Assembly (NCBI RefSeq): GCF_002872075.1
Contig: NZ_PGGU01000004.1
Coordinates: 1-64,000, forward strand
DNA from: Microbacterium aurantiacum
GTDB lineage: Bacteria > Actinomycetota > Actinomycetes > Actinomycetales > Microbacteriaceae
DNA length: 64,000 bases
Direction of reading: 5' to 3'
Position numbers and translations under genes: made by a program. The notes under the pieces are model-generated. The model saw only the letters and a list, made by a program, of their open reading frames with translations. It made no database searches and was not told the origin of the DNA. Of this stretch, positions 17,830 to 25,013 are shown piece after piece. Numbering within the stretch: position 1 is the stretch's first letter; every line of letters begins with the position of its first letter.

Positions 17830-17908
17830 CTTTGTCCAACAAAGACTGCCGAGTAGTCCGATGTGGTGCCCCTCGATCAGCGCGAAGATCAAGTCAGTTG
17901 TTCGACAA
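17830..17908. promoter_or_regulatory. Two TTGT-N3-ACAA dyads between response regulator and peptide gene
   Basis: CTTTGTCCAACAAAG (17830-17844) and TTGTTCGACAA (17898-17908) share the half sites TTGT and ACAA around a 3-bp centre; their centres are 66 bp apart. They lie between the regulator start (17781) and the peptide ribosome site (17921), and are candidate binding sites for the regulator dimer. Confidence 0.5.
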
Positions 17909-17928
17909 AAGACCAATCGAGGAGGTGT

Positions 17929-17982
17929 ATGACCATGACTTTCTGGCAGCAGCTTTGCTACATTCTGGGCATCATTCGCTAG
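17929..17982 (+). CDS. Tiny hydrophobic peptide gene of a two-component locus
   Basis: ATG 17929 or 17935 opens a frame giving MTMTFWQQLCYILGIIR (17 aa) or the 15-residue form from the second Met. A near-perfect ribosome site, AGGAGGTG (17920-17927), is 9 nt before the second ATG, which I think is the true start. The peptide is hydrophobic with one Cys and a C-terminal Arg. It lies 146 bp from the response regulator and 29 bp before the kinase, in the kinase direction. It could be a secreted signal, a membrane micro-protein or a translated leader. I know of no family match. Confidence 0.5.
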   Translation: MTMTFWQQLCYILGIIR

Positions 17983-18011
17983 ATTACCTGGCCGGTAGGA
18001 GATAGTGAACT

Positions 18012-19154
18012 ATGGCGTCCATCCCTTCGACGCGGGATGACCCGGGAATCCTCCGGCTGGGCCGGGGGCAGGCGCTGAGCACCCTCGAGCGCATCTTCGT
18101 CCTGGTCGTCATCGTGGTGGTCGTCGCGGTCGATCTGCTCGGCCTGATCTTCTCGCCCGGTGTCGACGTCATCGCATCCGTGCTCAGCATCGCGACCACA
18201 TCGGTGCTGGCCCTCTATCTCTGGTCACCCCTCGCCGCCACATCGGCGCTGGGGCTCATGCTCGCCCTCTCCTTCGTGACGGGCAACGAACTTCAGGCTC
18301 TCCTGGCCGCCGCCGTCGCGGCCGGAATCGTCATGCGTCTCGGGTGGAATTCGCTGATCCTGTCGTACATCGGCGGCTTCGTCATCGCTTCGGCGATCAT
18401 CGCGTACGGTGACCTGAGCGGTCCGGTGAACGTCGGGATCTATCTCATCGTCGCCACCGTGGCCGGCGCCATCGGCTTCGCGCTGAGGATGGCCTCTGCG
18501 CGCGGGCAACGCCTGGAACAGCAGCTCGTGGAGCAGGCGCAGCAGGAACGCGAGGCTGTGCTCGCCGAGCGACGCTGGATCGCCGGCGAACTGCACGACA
18601 GCATCGCCCATCACCTCACCGTCGTGGCCATGCACGTCCAGATGCTCGACGACGCCCGAGTCGGCCGAGACTCCCAGGAGGCCATTCGCGTCGCCGCGCG
18701 GAAGGCGATGGCCGATCTGCGCTTCGTGATCGAACTCGCCGATGACGGTCCGCGCGCATCTGCGCTGCAGACCGGAGACCTCGCGGCGGCGATCGATGAG
18801 GCCAGGAACGAGTTCGAATCGGCCGGGCATCCGGTGCTCACCCGAGGCGACCCGCAGGATGAGCGGATTCCCCGAGCGGCGGAGATCGTCTTCGCGCGCA
18901 TCATGCGCGAGTCCGCGACGAACATCCTGAAGCACGCGGGGCCGGGCGAAGTCGGAATCCGGCTCGATGTCGACGACGAATCGGCGACATTGACGATCGA
19001 CAGCCCCCTGCCGGCGACGCCGCGGCGCGACCTGCCCTCCAGCGGCACCGGACTGAACCGGATGGCCGAGCGCGTGCTCGGCGCGAGCGGAGAGTTCCAT
19101 GCCGGTGCGGTCGACGGCCGGTGGCGGGTTTCAGCGCGCCTCTCGATCGCCTGA
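18012..19154 (+). CDS. Membrane sensor histidine kinase (HisKA_3 type)
   Basis: A 380-aa kinase with about six membrane helices in the first 160 residues and almost no extracellular domain, so it senses something in or near the membrane. The dimer/phosphoacceptor helix is WIAGELHDSIAHHLTVVAMH (His in ELHDS), and the ATPase domain has the N-box RESATNILKHA and a degenerate G-box (SSGTGLNRMAERV). TAGGAG precedes the ATG. It should phosphorylate the divergent NarL-type regulator. The preceding 17-codon peptide is probably cotranscribed. Confidence 0.93.
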   Translation: MASIPSTRDDPGILRLGRGQALSTLERIFVLVVIVVVVAVDLLGLIFSPGVDVIASVLSIATTSVLALYLWSPLAATSALGLMLALSFVTGNELQALLAAAVAAGIVMRLGWNSLILSYIGGFVIASAIIAYGDLSGPVNVGIYLIVATVAGAIGFALRMASARGQRLEQQLVEQAQQEREAVLAERRWIAGELHDSIAHHLTVVAMHVQMLDDARVGRDSQEAIRVAARKAMADLRFVIELADDGPRASALQTGDLAAAIDEARNEFESAGHPVLTRGDPQDERIPRAAEIVFARIMRESATNILKHAGPGEVGIRLDVDDESATLTIDSPLPATPRRDLPSSGTGLNRMAERVLGASGEFHAGAVDGRWRVSARLSIA

Positions 19155-19164
19155 GCGGCTGATC

Positions 19165-19204
19165 GCCGGCATGGCGACCGTGCGGCCGGCATGGCAACCG
19201 TGCG
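19165..19204. repeat. 20-bp tandem repeat, two copies
   Basis: GCCGGCATGGCGACCGTGCG is followed directly by a second copy with one change (G to A), then by a partial third start (GCCGCCAT). It begins 10 bp after the kinase stop codon. Confidence 0.8.
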
Positions 19205-19262
19205 GCCGCCATCGGGCGCGGGCACAGTCTGGCCAGACGTCTAGGACGGTTTCGACCTTTGG

Positions 19263-19340
19263 CGCTTCTCGCCGGCACCGCCTATTACTACCGTAGACAG
19301 TGCCCCAATTGAGGCGCCCCCAGCGCCTTGGCGAGAAGCG
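19263..19340. repeat. 11-bp inverted repeat
   Basis: CGCTTCTCGCC (19263-19273) and GGCGAGAAGCG (19330-19340) are perfect inverted copies 56 nt apart, enclosing the least GC-rich part of this intergenic region. Confidence 0.6.
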
Positions 19341-19354
19341 TCCCCAGCGCTTCT

Positions 19355-19406
19355 GCGATCGCGAGCGCGATCTTCGGCTTCTGAATAGCATTGCGCTCGC
19401 GATCGC
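19355..19406. repeat. 14-bp perfect inverted repeat
   Basis: GCGATCGCGAGCGC (19355-19368) pairs with 19393-19406 across a 24-nt loop. Each arm contains the palindrome GCGATCGC. It could fold into a strong hairpin on either strand. Confidence 0.7.
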
Positions 19407-19637
19407 ACTCTCTTCTGGGCGAGTGCCCCTTCCCCTTCGCGGAAGCGCCCATCGCCGAGCCGTTCGCGGAATGTTCATCTCTGGGCAACTTCCCGGCAAA
19501 CAGCCGTTGAACAGTTCCCTGTCAGGTGTATTCCTCCGTCGAAATCCCGCCAGAGTTGTTGGCGGATCATCGCGCGCCCTCGGCGAGCGCGGCATGCTCC
19601 GCCTGAGCGCCACACACGGAGGAACGGAGCGTCTGAC

Positions 19638-20726
19638 ATGGGCACGTCTCTGATGCGGCCGGCCGTCCCGCGCACGGATGTCGCCCTGCGCCCCGCAGCG
19701 CTCGCGATGGTCTGGCTCGGCGTGGGGCATCCGCACGAGACGATCGCGGTACCCGGCGTCGCGCTCGCCGATGCGGACGTGCTGGTCGCCGTGGAGATGT
19801 CGACGATCTGCGACTCCGATGTGGACACGGTGCTCGGGCTGCGCTCGGCGCCCGCGCCGCTGGTGCTGGGGCACGAGAGCGTCGGCCGGGTGATCGCCAC
19901 GGGCCACGTCGGGGCGTCTGCCGTCGACGGCACACCGCTGCGCATCGGCGACCGGGTTGTGTGGTCGGCGACCGTCTCCTGCGCGAACTGCGAACGGTGC
20001 CGGCGCGGGATGCCGCAGCAATGCCGCAGCCTCGCCGAGTACGGGCACGAGCGCATCGGCGCCCACGGCGACCTCACCGGCGCGTTCGGCACGCACGTGC
20101 AGTTGCGGGAGGGTACGGCCATCGTGCGGGTGCCGGAGTCGCTGCCGGCCGTCGTGCTCGCCCCGGCATCGGGCGCGACGGCGACGGCCTGGGCAGCCGT
20201 GGCTCGCGCCCGCCGCGACCGTGACCTCGAGGGAGCTTCCGTGCGGATTTACGGGGCCGGCCTCGTCGGGCTGTCCGCTGCGGCGATCGCGACCGAGTTC
20301 GGTGCGTCCGTCGAGGTCTTCGACCGGGACCCGTCGCGCCGCGAACTGGCCGCCCGGTACGGAGCAGGATCCTCCGGCCGCGTCCCGGACGTGGTGATCG
20401 AGGCCTCCGGACACGCCGTCGCCGCGGCGATCGACGCCGTCGACCTCGGTGGCACGGTCGTGCTCACCGGCAGACCGCCGCGTCCGGAACCCGTGGCGCT
20501 GGATGCCGACGGCATCGTGCGCCGTCTGATCACCGTGAGTGGCGTGCGTGACTACAGCGGCACCGACCTCGCCGAAGCCGTCGCGTTCCTCGCCGGTCGC
20601 GGTCGCGCCTACCCGTTCGCCGAGGTCGTGGGCGATGTCCGGCCGCTGGCAGACATCGACGATGCGCTGCGCGCGGCATCCGCCCCGGATGCTCCGCTGC
20701 GGATCGGCCTCATCCCGGGGCGCTGA
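19638..20726 (+). CDS. Zinc-dependent alcohol dehydrogenase (MDR family)
   Basis: Medium-chain NAD(P)-dependent dehydrogenase, 362 aa. Catalytic zinc ligands appear in STICDSDVDTV (Cys) and LGHESVGRV (His-Glu); the structural zinc lobe is CANCERCRRGMPQQC; the Rossmann motif is RIYGAGLVGLSAAAIA. The N-terminus resembles dehydrogenases linked to phosphonate or polyol use, but no such genes are nearby. The ribosome site GGAGGAACGGAG supports the start. Confidence 0.9.
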   Translation: MGTSLMRPAVPRTDVALRPAALAMVWLGVGHPHETIAVPGVALADADVLVAVEMSTICDSDVDTVLGLRSAPAPLVLGHESVGRVIATGHVGASAVDGTPLRIGDRVVWSATVSCANCERCRRGMPQQCRSLAEYGHERIGAHGDLTGAFGTHVQLREGTAIVRVPESLPAVVLAPASGATATAWAAVARARRDRDLEGASVRIYGAGLVGLSAAAIATEFGASVEVFDRDPSRRELAARYGAGSSGRVPDVVIEASGHAVAAAIDAVDLGGTVVLTGRPPRPEPVALDADGIVRRLITVSGVRDYSGTDLAEAVAFLAGRGRAYPFAEVVGDVRPLADIDDALRAASAPDAPLRIGLIPGR

Positions 20727-21246
20727 CGTCCTCCGGGAGAGCCTGTCCGGTGCGGCGAGGGCCGGCCGGGTGGACCGTCTCGACGTGGAAGGCGAGCAGC
20801 CGTGTCGCCGCAGCGACACAGGCATCGAGCACGCTCTGCGGGTCTCCTGGCAGCGCGAGCCGTCTATGCCCGACGGCGCCGGGAGTGGCCCATCCGAGAT
20901 AGACGGTTCCCGGCGGATGGCCCCCTTCGGGGCCGGGGCCGCCGACGCCGGTCGTCGACACGCAGATGTCGGCGTCGAAGAGCTGTCGAGCTCCGGCGGC
21001 GAGTTGCTCCGCGCAGGCCGCAGAGCACGGATCCGTTCCCGGGGCGAGCCCGAGTACCCGCTCCTTCACGTCGGTGAGGTAGGCGACGATCCCTCCGGCG
21101 AACCAGGTCGAGGCGTCTGCGCCGGCACCCACGGCGCTCGCCAGCTGCCCGGAGGTGAGAGACTCGGCGACGCAGACGCGCAGCCGGCGCGCGCCGGCGA
21201 GTTCGCTCAGCCGGTCGATGTGCTCCCCGGGCGAATCCTCGGTCAC
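20710..21246 (-). CDS. CinA-like C-terminal domain protein (nicotinamide-nucleotide amidase)
   Basis: A 178-aa stand-alone CinA C-terminal domain, whose family deamidates nicotinamide mononucleotide in NAD salvage. Motifs: CVAESLTSGQLASAVG, WFAGGIVAYLTDVKERVLG and STTGVGGPGPEGGHPPGTVYLGWA. No molybdopterin-like N-terminal half is present. The GTG start at 21246 overlaps the stop of the CBS gene (GTGA). It overlaps the end of the dehydrogenase gene convergently by 17 bp. Confidence 0.88.
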   Translation of the reverse strand: MTEDSPGEHIDRLSELAGARRLRVCVAESLTSGQLASAVGAGADASTWFAGGIVAYLTDVKERVLGLAPGTDPCSAACAEQLAAGARQLFDADICVSTTGVGGPGPEGGHPPGTVYLGWATPGAVGHRRLALPGDPQSVLDACVAAATRLLAFHVETVHPAGPRRTGQALPEDVSAPG

Positions 21247-21656
21247 TGGGAGATGCTCTCGACGGTCCCCCCGGTCTGCTGGGCCGAAAGCGACCGGGCG
21301 ATGTCGGCCTGGCTCACGATTCCCACGAGGAGGTGGTCTTCGATCACCGGCACCCGGCGGATCTGATGCTCCTGCATCCGCTCGAGCGCGACGTCGATGT
21401 CGTCGTTCGCGTCCACCGTCACCGGCTTGCCCTGCGCGAGTGCGCGGGCCGGAGTCGTTTCGGGGTCGAGTCCGAGCGCGATGGCCCGCACCACGATGTC
21501 GCGGTCGGTCAGCATTCCCTTCAGCTTGCTGTCCTCTCCGCAGATGGGGAGGGCGCCGACATCGAGGTCGGACATGACGGTCGCGGCGATGTGCAGGGAG
21601 TCGTTCTCGCCGATGCAACGGGGACTCGGCGTCATGATGTCGCGTGTGATGGTCAT
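21243..21656 (-). CDS. Tandem CBS-domain protein
   Basis: A 137-aa protein made of two CBS domains: MTITRDIMTPSPRCIGENDSL with DVGALPICGEDSKLKGMLTDRDIVVR, and PVTVDANDDIDVALERMQEHQIRRVPVIEDHLLVGIVSQADIARSL. Such pairs bind adenine nucleotides and sense energy state; the partner is unknown. I chose ATG 21656 because the first CBS begins there. It leads a two-gene unit with the CinA-like gene, driven by a diverged copy of the shared TCAACCCCCT box at 21739. Confidence 0.9.
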   Translation of the reverse strand: MTITRDIMTPSPRCIGENDSLHIAATVMSDLDVGALPICGEDSKLKGMLTDRDIVVRAIALGLDPETTPARALAQGKPVTVDANDDIDVALERMQEHQIRRVPVIEDHLLVGIVSQADIARSLSAQQTGGTVESISQ

Positions 21657-21728
21657 TGGCTCAATGCCTCTCATGCTTCGATGGCCTACCTGATCCGGCC
21701 GACGATACGACCCGGGTGGTGAAGGGGC

Positions 21729-21739
21729 AGGGGCATTGA
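21729..21739 (-). promoter_or_regulatory. Variant of the shared TCAACCCCCT promoter box
   Basis: On the minus strand GTTGTCAATGCCCCT, 72 nt before the CBS-gene start; it is back to back with the exact box at 21758, with 18 bp between them. Confidence 0.4.
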
Positions 21740-21757
21740 CAACGGAGCGTGCGTGCG

Positions 21758-21767
21758 TCAACCCCCT
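21758..21767 (+). promoter_or_regulatory. Shared GTCAACCCCCT promoter box, copy 1
   Basis: GTCAACCCCCT, 51 nt before the start of the 37-aa membrane peptide gene. The same word stands before three other transcription units in this 5-kb group. Confidence 0.5.
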
Positions 21768-21818
21768 GTCACTGATCGGATGCGGTCGACAGCATCGCTT
21801 TTGACGAGGGAGGGAACG

Positions 21819-21932
21819 ATGCCGGAGCGCACGGGACAGACGACGGGGATGCTGCTGGTCTTCTGGAGCTGGATGACGATCATCGTCGTGGGACTCGCGG
21901 TGATGATCGTCACGCCCGTCGGGGGGCGGTGA
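21819..21932 (+). CDS. 37-aa membrane peptide upstream of DUF6766 gene
   Basis: A short gene with a strong ribosome site (GAGGGAGGGAACG directly before ATG). The product, MPERTGQTTGMLLVFWSW then MTIIVVGLAVMIVTPVGGR, has a single membrane helix. Its stop is 4 nt before the ATG of the DUF6766 gene, so they are translationally coupled. Function unknown; it may be a small subunit of the DUF6766 membrane protein. Confidence 0.65.
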   Translation: MPERTGQTTGMLLVFWSWMTIIVVGLAVMIVTPVGGR

Positions 21933-21936
21933 GATC

Positions 21937-22614
21937 ATGCGCAAGGCGATCAGGGACAACGGGCTGAGCCTGTTCTTCCTCCTGCTCTTCGTCCTCGCGC
22001 TCGCCGGTCAGGCGGTCGCCGGGTTCATCCGCAACAACACGGAGCTCGCAGATCACGGGCGACCCGAGATCGGCTTCGGGGACTTCCTGTCGTCGTCGGA
22101 TTTCCTCGTCGACGTCGCCGAGAACTGGCAATCCGAATTCCTGCAGTTCTTCCTGTTCATCGCGGCCACCGTATGGTTCGTGCAGCGCGGGTCACCGGAG
22201 TCGAAGAAACCCGGCGACGAGGGGCCGGGTGATGATGCGGATCAGCTCGTCGCAGAACACGCGCAGTCGGACTCGCCCCTGTGGGCGCGCATCGGCGGCT
22301 GGCGTACCGCGCTCTACGGGAACTCCCTGCTGCTCGTGATGGGCGCGATCTTCGTGCTCTCGTGGCTGGCTCAGTCCCTCGCCGGACTGGTCGTCATCAA
22401 CGAGGAGAACTCCATGCACGGCACGGCTCTGCTGAGCTGGATCGAGTACGTCGGCTCTGCGGACTTCTGGGATCGGACATTGCAGAACTGGCAGTCGGAG
22501 TTCCTCGCCGTCGGCACGATGGTGGCGTTCTCAATCTACCTCCGTCAGCGCGGTTCAGCGGAGTCGAAGCCGGTCGGCGTGCCGCATCACGTCTCGTCGG
22601 TGGAATCCGACTGA
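21937..22614 (+). CDS. DUF6766 family membrane protein
   Basis: A 225-aa integral membrane protein built of two similar halves: each has a hydrophobic helix (SLFFLLLFVLALAGQAVAGF; SLLLVMGAIFVLSWLAQSLAG), a WQSEFLQ or WQSEFLA motif, then a second helix ending in V/LRQRGS(P/A)ESK. This internal duplication is plain in the sequence. The family is of unknown function and common in stress-tolerant bacteria. It overlaps the FHA gene tail to tail by 28 bp. Confidence 0.85.
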   Translation: MRKAIRDNGLSLFFLLLFVLALAGQAVAGFIRNNTELADHGRPEIGFGDFLSSSDFLVDVAENWQSEFLQFFLFIAATVWFVQRGSPESKKPGDEGPGDDADQLVAEHAQSDSPLWARIGGWRTALYGNSLLLVMGAIFVLSWLAQSLAGLVVINEENSMHGTALLSWIEYVGSADFWDRTLQNWQSEFLAVGTMVAFSIYLRQRGSAESKPVGVPHHVSSVESD

Positions 22615-23123
22615 CGCTCGGCCTGCTCCGAAGCAGCGTCGTCGCGGTAGTCGGGACGCGGCGGCTGCAGCCGCTGATCGGAGTACTCGCCACCGATTCG
22701 TCCGCCATACGGTCGGCCGTGGTCGGCGTACTCGTCGCGCGCGAACACGAAGGTCCACGGCCCCGCTGTGAAGCGAGCGCCGGTGCGGAGCGTCTGGGTG
22801 CGCTCGCCGTCGTGCGTCGCCGCGGCGTCGGGGTGCGAGTTCATCTCGCCCTCGCCATGCAGCGTCAGGACGTACTCGTCGCGGTCGTCGTGCTCGATCG
22901 TCGCGTGCACGGGCGCCGTGTCGGAGAGTCGCAGTTCGTTGCCCGCGGCGGAACCGATGCGCACGACATCGGCATCGAGGGCGTATTCGGTCCGCTCGTC
23001 GTCCCGGGTGATCAGCAGGTGCGGGTTGCCCGCGCCCCATTCCGCGTGCGTCGTGGTCGGGGAGTTCCCCTCGGGCGCGTTCTTCTCGTCGATGGTGTTC
23101 TCGTCAGCGCGGTGCTCGTCCAT
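22587..23123 (-). CDS. FHA-domain protein
   Basis: A 178-aa protein with a forkhead-associated-like fold (about residues 33-130: YALDADVVRIGSAAGNELRLSDTAPVHATIEHDDRDEYVLTLHG), normally a phosphothreonine reader. The key GS and the H that replaces the usual SRxH arrangement (PVHATIEH) are there. Both ends are charged and disordered. GAGGAGGCGAGCC precedes the ATG. The promoter region carries the GTCAACCCCCT box. No Ser/Thr kinase is nearby. Confidence 0.75.
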   Translation of the reverse strand: MDEHRADENTIDEKNAPEGNSPTTTHAEWGAGNPHLLITRDDERTEYALDADVVRIGSAAGNELRLSDTAPVHATIEHDDRDEYVLTLHGEGEMNSHPDAAATHDGERTQTLRTGARFTAGPWTFVFARDEYADHGRPYGGRIGGEYSDQRLQPPRPDYRDDAASEQAERQSDSTDET

Positions 23124-23181
23124 GGCTCGCCTCCTCGGCAGGTCTGGATGACGACGCTAGACGCCGCCGATCTCCGGGCCG

Positions 23182-23191
23182 AGGGGGTTGA
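23182..23191 (-). promoter_or_regulatory. Shared GTCAACCCCCT promoter box, copy 2
   Basis: On the minus strand GTCAACCCCCT, 58 nt before the FHA-gene start. Confidence 0.5.
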
Positions 23192-23193
23192 CT

Positions 23194-23526
23194 TCACGAC
23201 GGCGCGGAGACAGGAGCATCCGAGGGGAGCAGGATCTCCGGCACGAGGGCGATCCCTCCGGTGGAGTTCGCCGAGTTGGCCATCGCCTGGATCAACTCGG
23301 CCGAGAGCGGCGGCGGCTCCGGTTCGTCGAAGACGAATCTGAGCGGGATCGACGGGTGCAGCCAGATCGTCGAACGCCCGGGGGTATGACCACTGGGATG
23401 GCTCCAGGACAGGGTGAAGCTCTCGTTGCGCCGGAGCTTCGTCGCGATGACGACCTTCAGATGCGCGAGAGCGCGATCCTCGATCTGGACGGGGTCGGCG
23501 GTGCCGCCGTAGTAGAGCATGCCCAT
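23194..23526 (-). CDS. DUF7882 family protein, copy 1
   Basis: A 110-aa soluble protein (start MGMLYYGG) with the pattern VQIEDRALAHLKVVIATKLRRNESFTLSW, RSTIWLHPSIPLRFVF and a helical end ELIQAMANSANSTGGIALVPE. It is a clear paralogue of the divergent gene at 23608. Some family members are misnamed ATP-dependent DNA ligase in databases because the domain occurs at their N-terminus; there is no ligase domain here. Function unknown. Confidence 0.75.
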   Translation of the reverse strand: MGMLYYGGTADPVQIEDRALAHLKVVIATKLRRNESFTLSWSHPSGHTPGRSTIWLHPSIPLRFVFDEPEPPPLSAELIQAMANSANSTGGIALVPEILLPSDAPVSAPS

Positions 23527-23552
23527 AGGCCATACGCTACGCAGTAGGAATA

Positions 23553-23579
23553 CGATCCGACAGTCCCGATGTCGGATCG
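23553..23579. promoter_or_regulatory. 10-bp perfect palindrome between the divergent DUF7882 genes
   Basis: CGATCCGACA (23553-23562), 7-nt centre, TGTCGGATCG (23570-23579). It lies between the two divergent start codons (23526 and 23608), where it can control both copies. Confidence 0.6.
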
Positions 23580-23607
23580 GCGTGTCATCGGTCGAGGAGG
23601 CTTCTGC

Positions 23608-23958
23608 ATGGGCAAGTTCATCTACGAAGGTGGAGTGAAGACCGAGGTCGAGGATCGCGCTCTGACGCATCTGCAGCTCGTCATCACCGCCAAGCTGCGC
23701 AGAGGTGAGCCGTTCCCGTTCAGCTGGCGTGAGGATGCCAGCGTCGGCGGTGGCCGCACCACCGTGTGGATCCAGCCCGGCAGCTCCCTGGTCTTCAAGT
23801 ACTTCGGCAGCAGACAGCCGTCGATCAACCGCGCCTGGATCGAGGCACTGGCCTTCACCGCGAACGCGCCGAGCGGTCTCTACCTCGTTCCCGAGCCGGC
23901 AGAGGCCGGTGACGCGCCAACCAGCTCTGCCGAACTCCCGGTCACACCACCTGTGTAA
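23608..23958 (+). CDS. DUF7882 family protein, copy 2
   Basis: A 116-aa paralogue of the neighbouring divergent gene: MGKFIYEGGVKTEVEDRALTHLQLVITAKLRRGEPFPFSW, GRTTVWIQPGSSLVFKYF, INRAWIEALAFTANAPSGLYLVPEP. GAGGAGG lies 7 nt before the ATG, which fixes this start over the longer frame from 23569. Unknown function. Confidence 0.78.
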   Translation: MGKFIYEGGVKTEVEDRALTHLQLVITAKLRRGEPFPFSWREDASVGGGRTTVWIQPGSSLVFKYFGSRQPSINRAWIEALAFTANAPSGLYLVPEPAEAGDAPTSSAELPVTPPV

Positions 23959-24007
23959 CGCGACCGGGGCGGCACGCGTCGCACGGATCGTTCCTGCGCG
24001 CGAGTTG

Positions 24008-24017
24008 TCAACCCCCG
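24008..24017 (+). promoter_or_regulatory. Shared GTCAACCCCC promoter box, copy 3
   Basis: TTGTCAACCCCCGT, 36 nt before the LLM-oxidoreductase start; the last base differs from copies 1, 2 and 4. Confidence 0.45.
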
Positions 24018-24053
24018 TGCATCGCGGTGCGCGCGGCGGCAGGATCGCACCCC

Positions 24054-25013
24054 ATGACGGTCATCGGATACCACGCCTCCCATGAACAGCTGCCCCCGGG
24101 GATGCTCCTCTCCGCTGTGCGGCTTGCCGAGTCGGTCGGCTTCGACGCGGCGATGTGCTCGGATCACCTCGCTCCGTGGACGCGGGCGCAGGGCGAATCC
24201 GGATACGCGTGGAGTTGGCTCGGGGCAGCACTCGCCCGGACGGACTTTTCGATCGGGGTGGTGACCGCACCGGGACAGCGGTACCACCCGGTGATCGCCG
24301 CGCAGGCGATGGCCACATTGGAGGAGATGTTCCCCGGCCGGTTCTGGGCAGCCCTCGGCAGCGGTGAAGCTCTGAACGAACACGTCACCGGCGACTCGTG
24401 GCCGACCAAAAGCGCCCGCGAGGGTCGCCTTCGTGATTGCGTTGCAGTCATCCGACGGCTCCTGACCGGAGACCGGATCAGCTTTGACGGAAGCATCCGT
24501 GTGCATGACGCGCAGATATGGAGTCTGCCGGCGTCACCGCCGCCCCTGCTCGGTGCGGCAGTGAGCCCGGAGACGGCCGAGTGGGTCGCGGAATGGGCCG
24601 ACGGCTTGATCACCGTCGGATCGGATGCCGCCGCCACCCAGGAGGTCCGGGCGGCGTACCGCGGTGCGCGAGGAACCGGCGAGACCGCGTTGCAGGTGCA
24701 CGTGTGTCTCGAAGAGAGCGACGAGGAGGCCCTCCGGGTCGCCGGCGAGCAGTGGTCGCATGCCACCGCGCCACCGGGGCGCATGTGGGATGTCGAGCAA
24801 CCCGAGGATTTCGAGGAGCTCGCCGACCCGACGGAGGAGGCGCTGCGGAAGGCTGTCCTCATCGCCCATTCGACCGAAGATCTCGCCGACCGGATCGCGC
24901 GGGCCGCCGAAGGGTTCGACCAGGTATACCTGCACCATGTGGGCACCGACCAGGCCGCGTTCCTACGTCGCTGTGAAACCGAACTCCTCCCGGCGCTGCG
25001 GAGCCGGATATGA
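24054..25013 (+). CDS. LLM-class flavin oxidoreductase (TIGR03885-like)
   Basis: A TIM-barrel flavoenzyme of the luciferase-like monooxygenase group, 319 aa. Start MTVIGYHASHEQLPP with FDAAMCSDHLAPW, the cofactor loop VVTAPGQRYHP and FWAALGSGEALNEHVTG are typical. The family includes F420-dependent sugar dehydrogenases and a subgroup thought to use FMN, which is often beside trehalose synthase-like amylases as here. Its stop overlaps the next start (ATGA), so both are translated together. Confidence 0.87.
   Translation: MTVIGYHASHEQLPPGMLLSAVRLAESVGFDAAMCSDHLAPWTRAQGESGYAWSWLGAALARTDFSIGVVTAPGQRYHPVIAAQAMATLEEMFPGRFWAALGSGEALNEHVTGDSWPTKSAREGRLRDCVAVIRRLLTGDRISFDGSIRVHDAQIWSLPASPPPLLGAAVSPETAEWVAEWADGLITVGSDAAATQEVRAAYRGARGTGETALQVHVCLEESDEEALRVAGEQWSHATAPPGRMWDVEQPEDFEELADPTEEALRKAVLIAHSTEDLADRIARAAEGFDQVYLHHVGTDQAAFLRRCETELLPALRSRI

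Larger units (their letters stand above)
19155..19637. other. 483-bp intergenic region rich in repeats, no convincing gene
   Basis: Between the kinase stop and the dehydrogenase start. It holds a 20-bp tandem repeat, an 11-bp and a 14-bp inverted repeat, and a less GC-rich patch around 19281-19310. A 66-codon minus-strand frame (19288-19488) has no ribosome site and odd composition, so I do not call it. The far end carries the ribosome site GGAGGAACGGAG for the dehydrogenase. The structure suggests a non-coding RNA, a terminator cluster or a decayed repeat element. Confidence 0.5.

Noticed and set aside
19288-19488. 66-codon minus-strand frame in the structured intergenic region
   Set aside because: No ribosome site, repeat-derived sequence on both sides and no recognisable protein.
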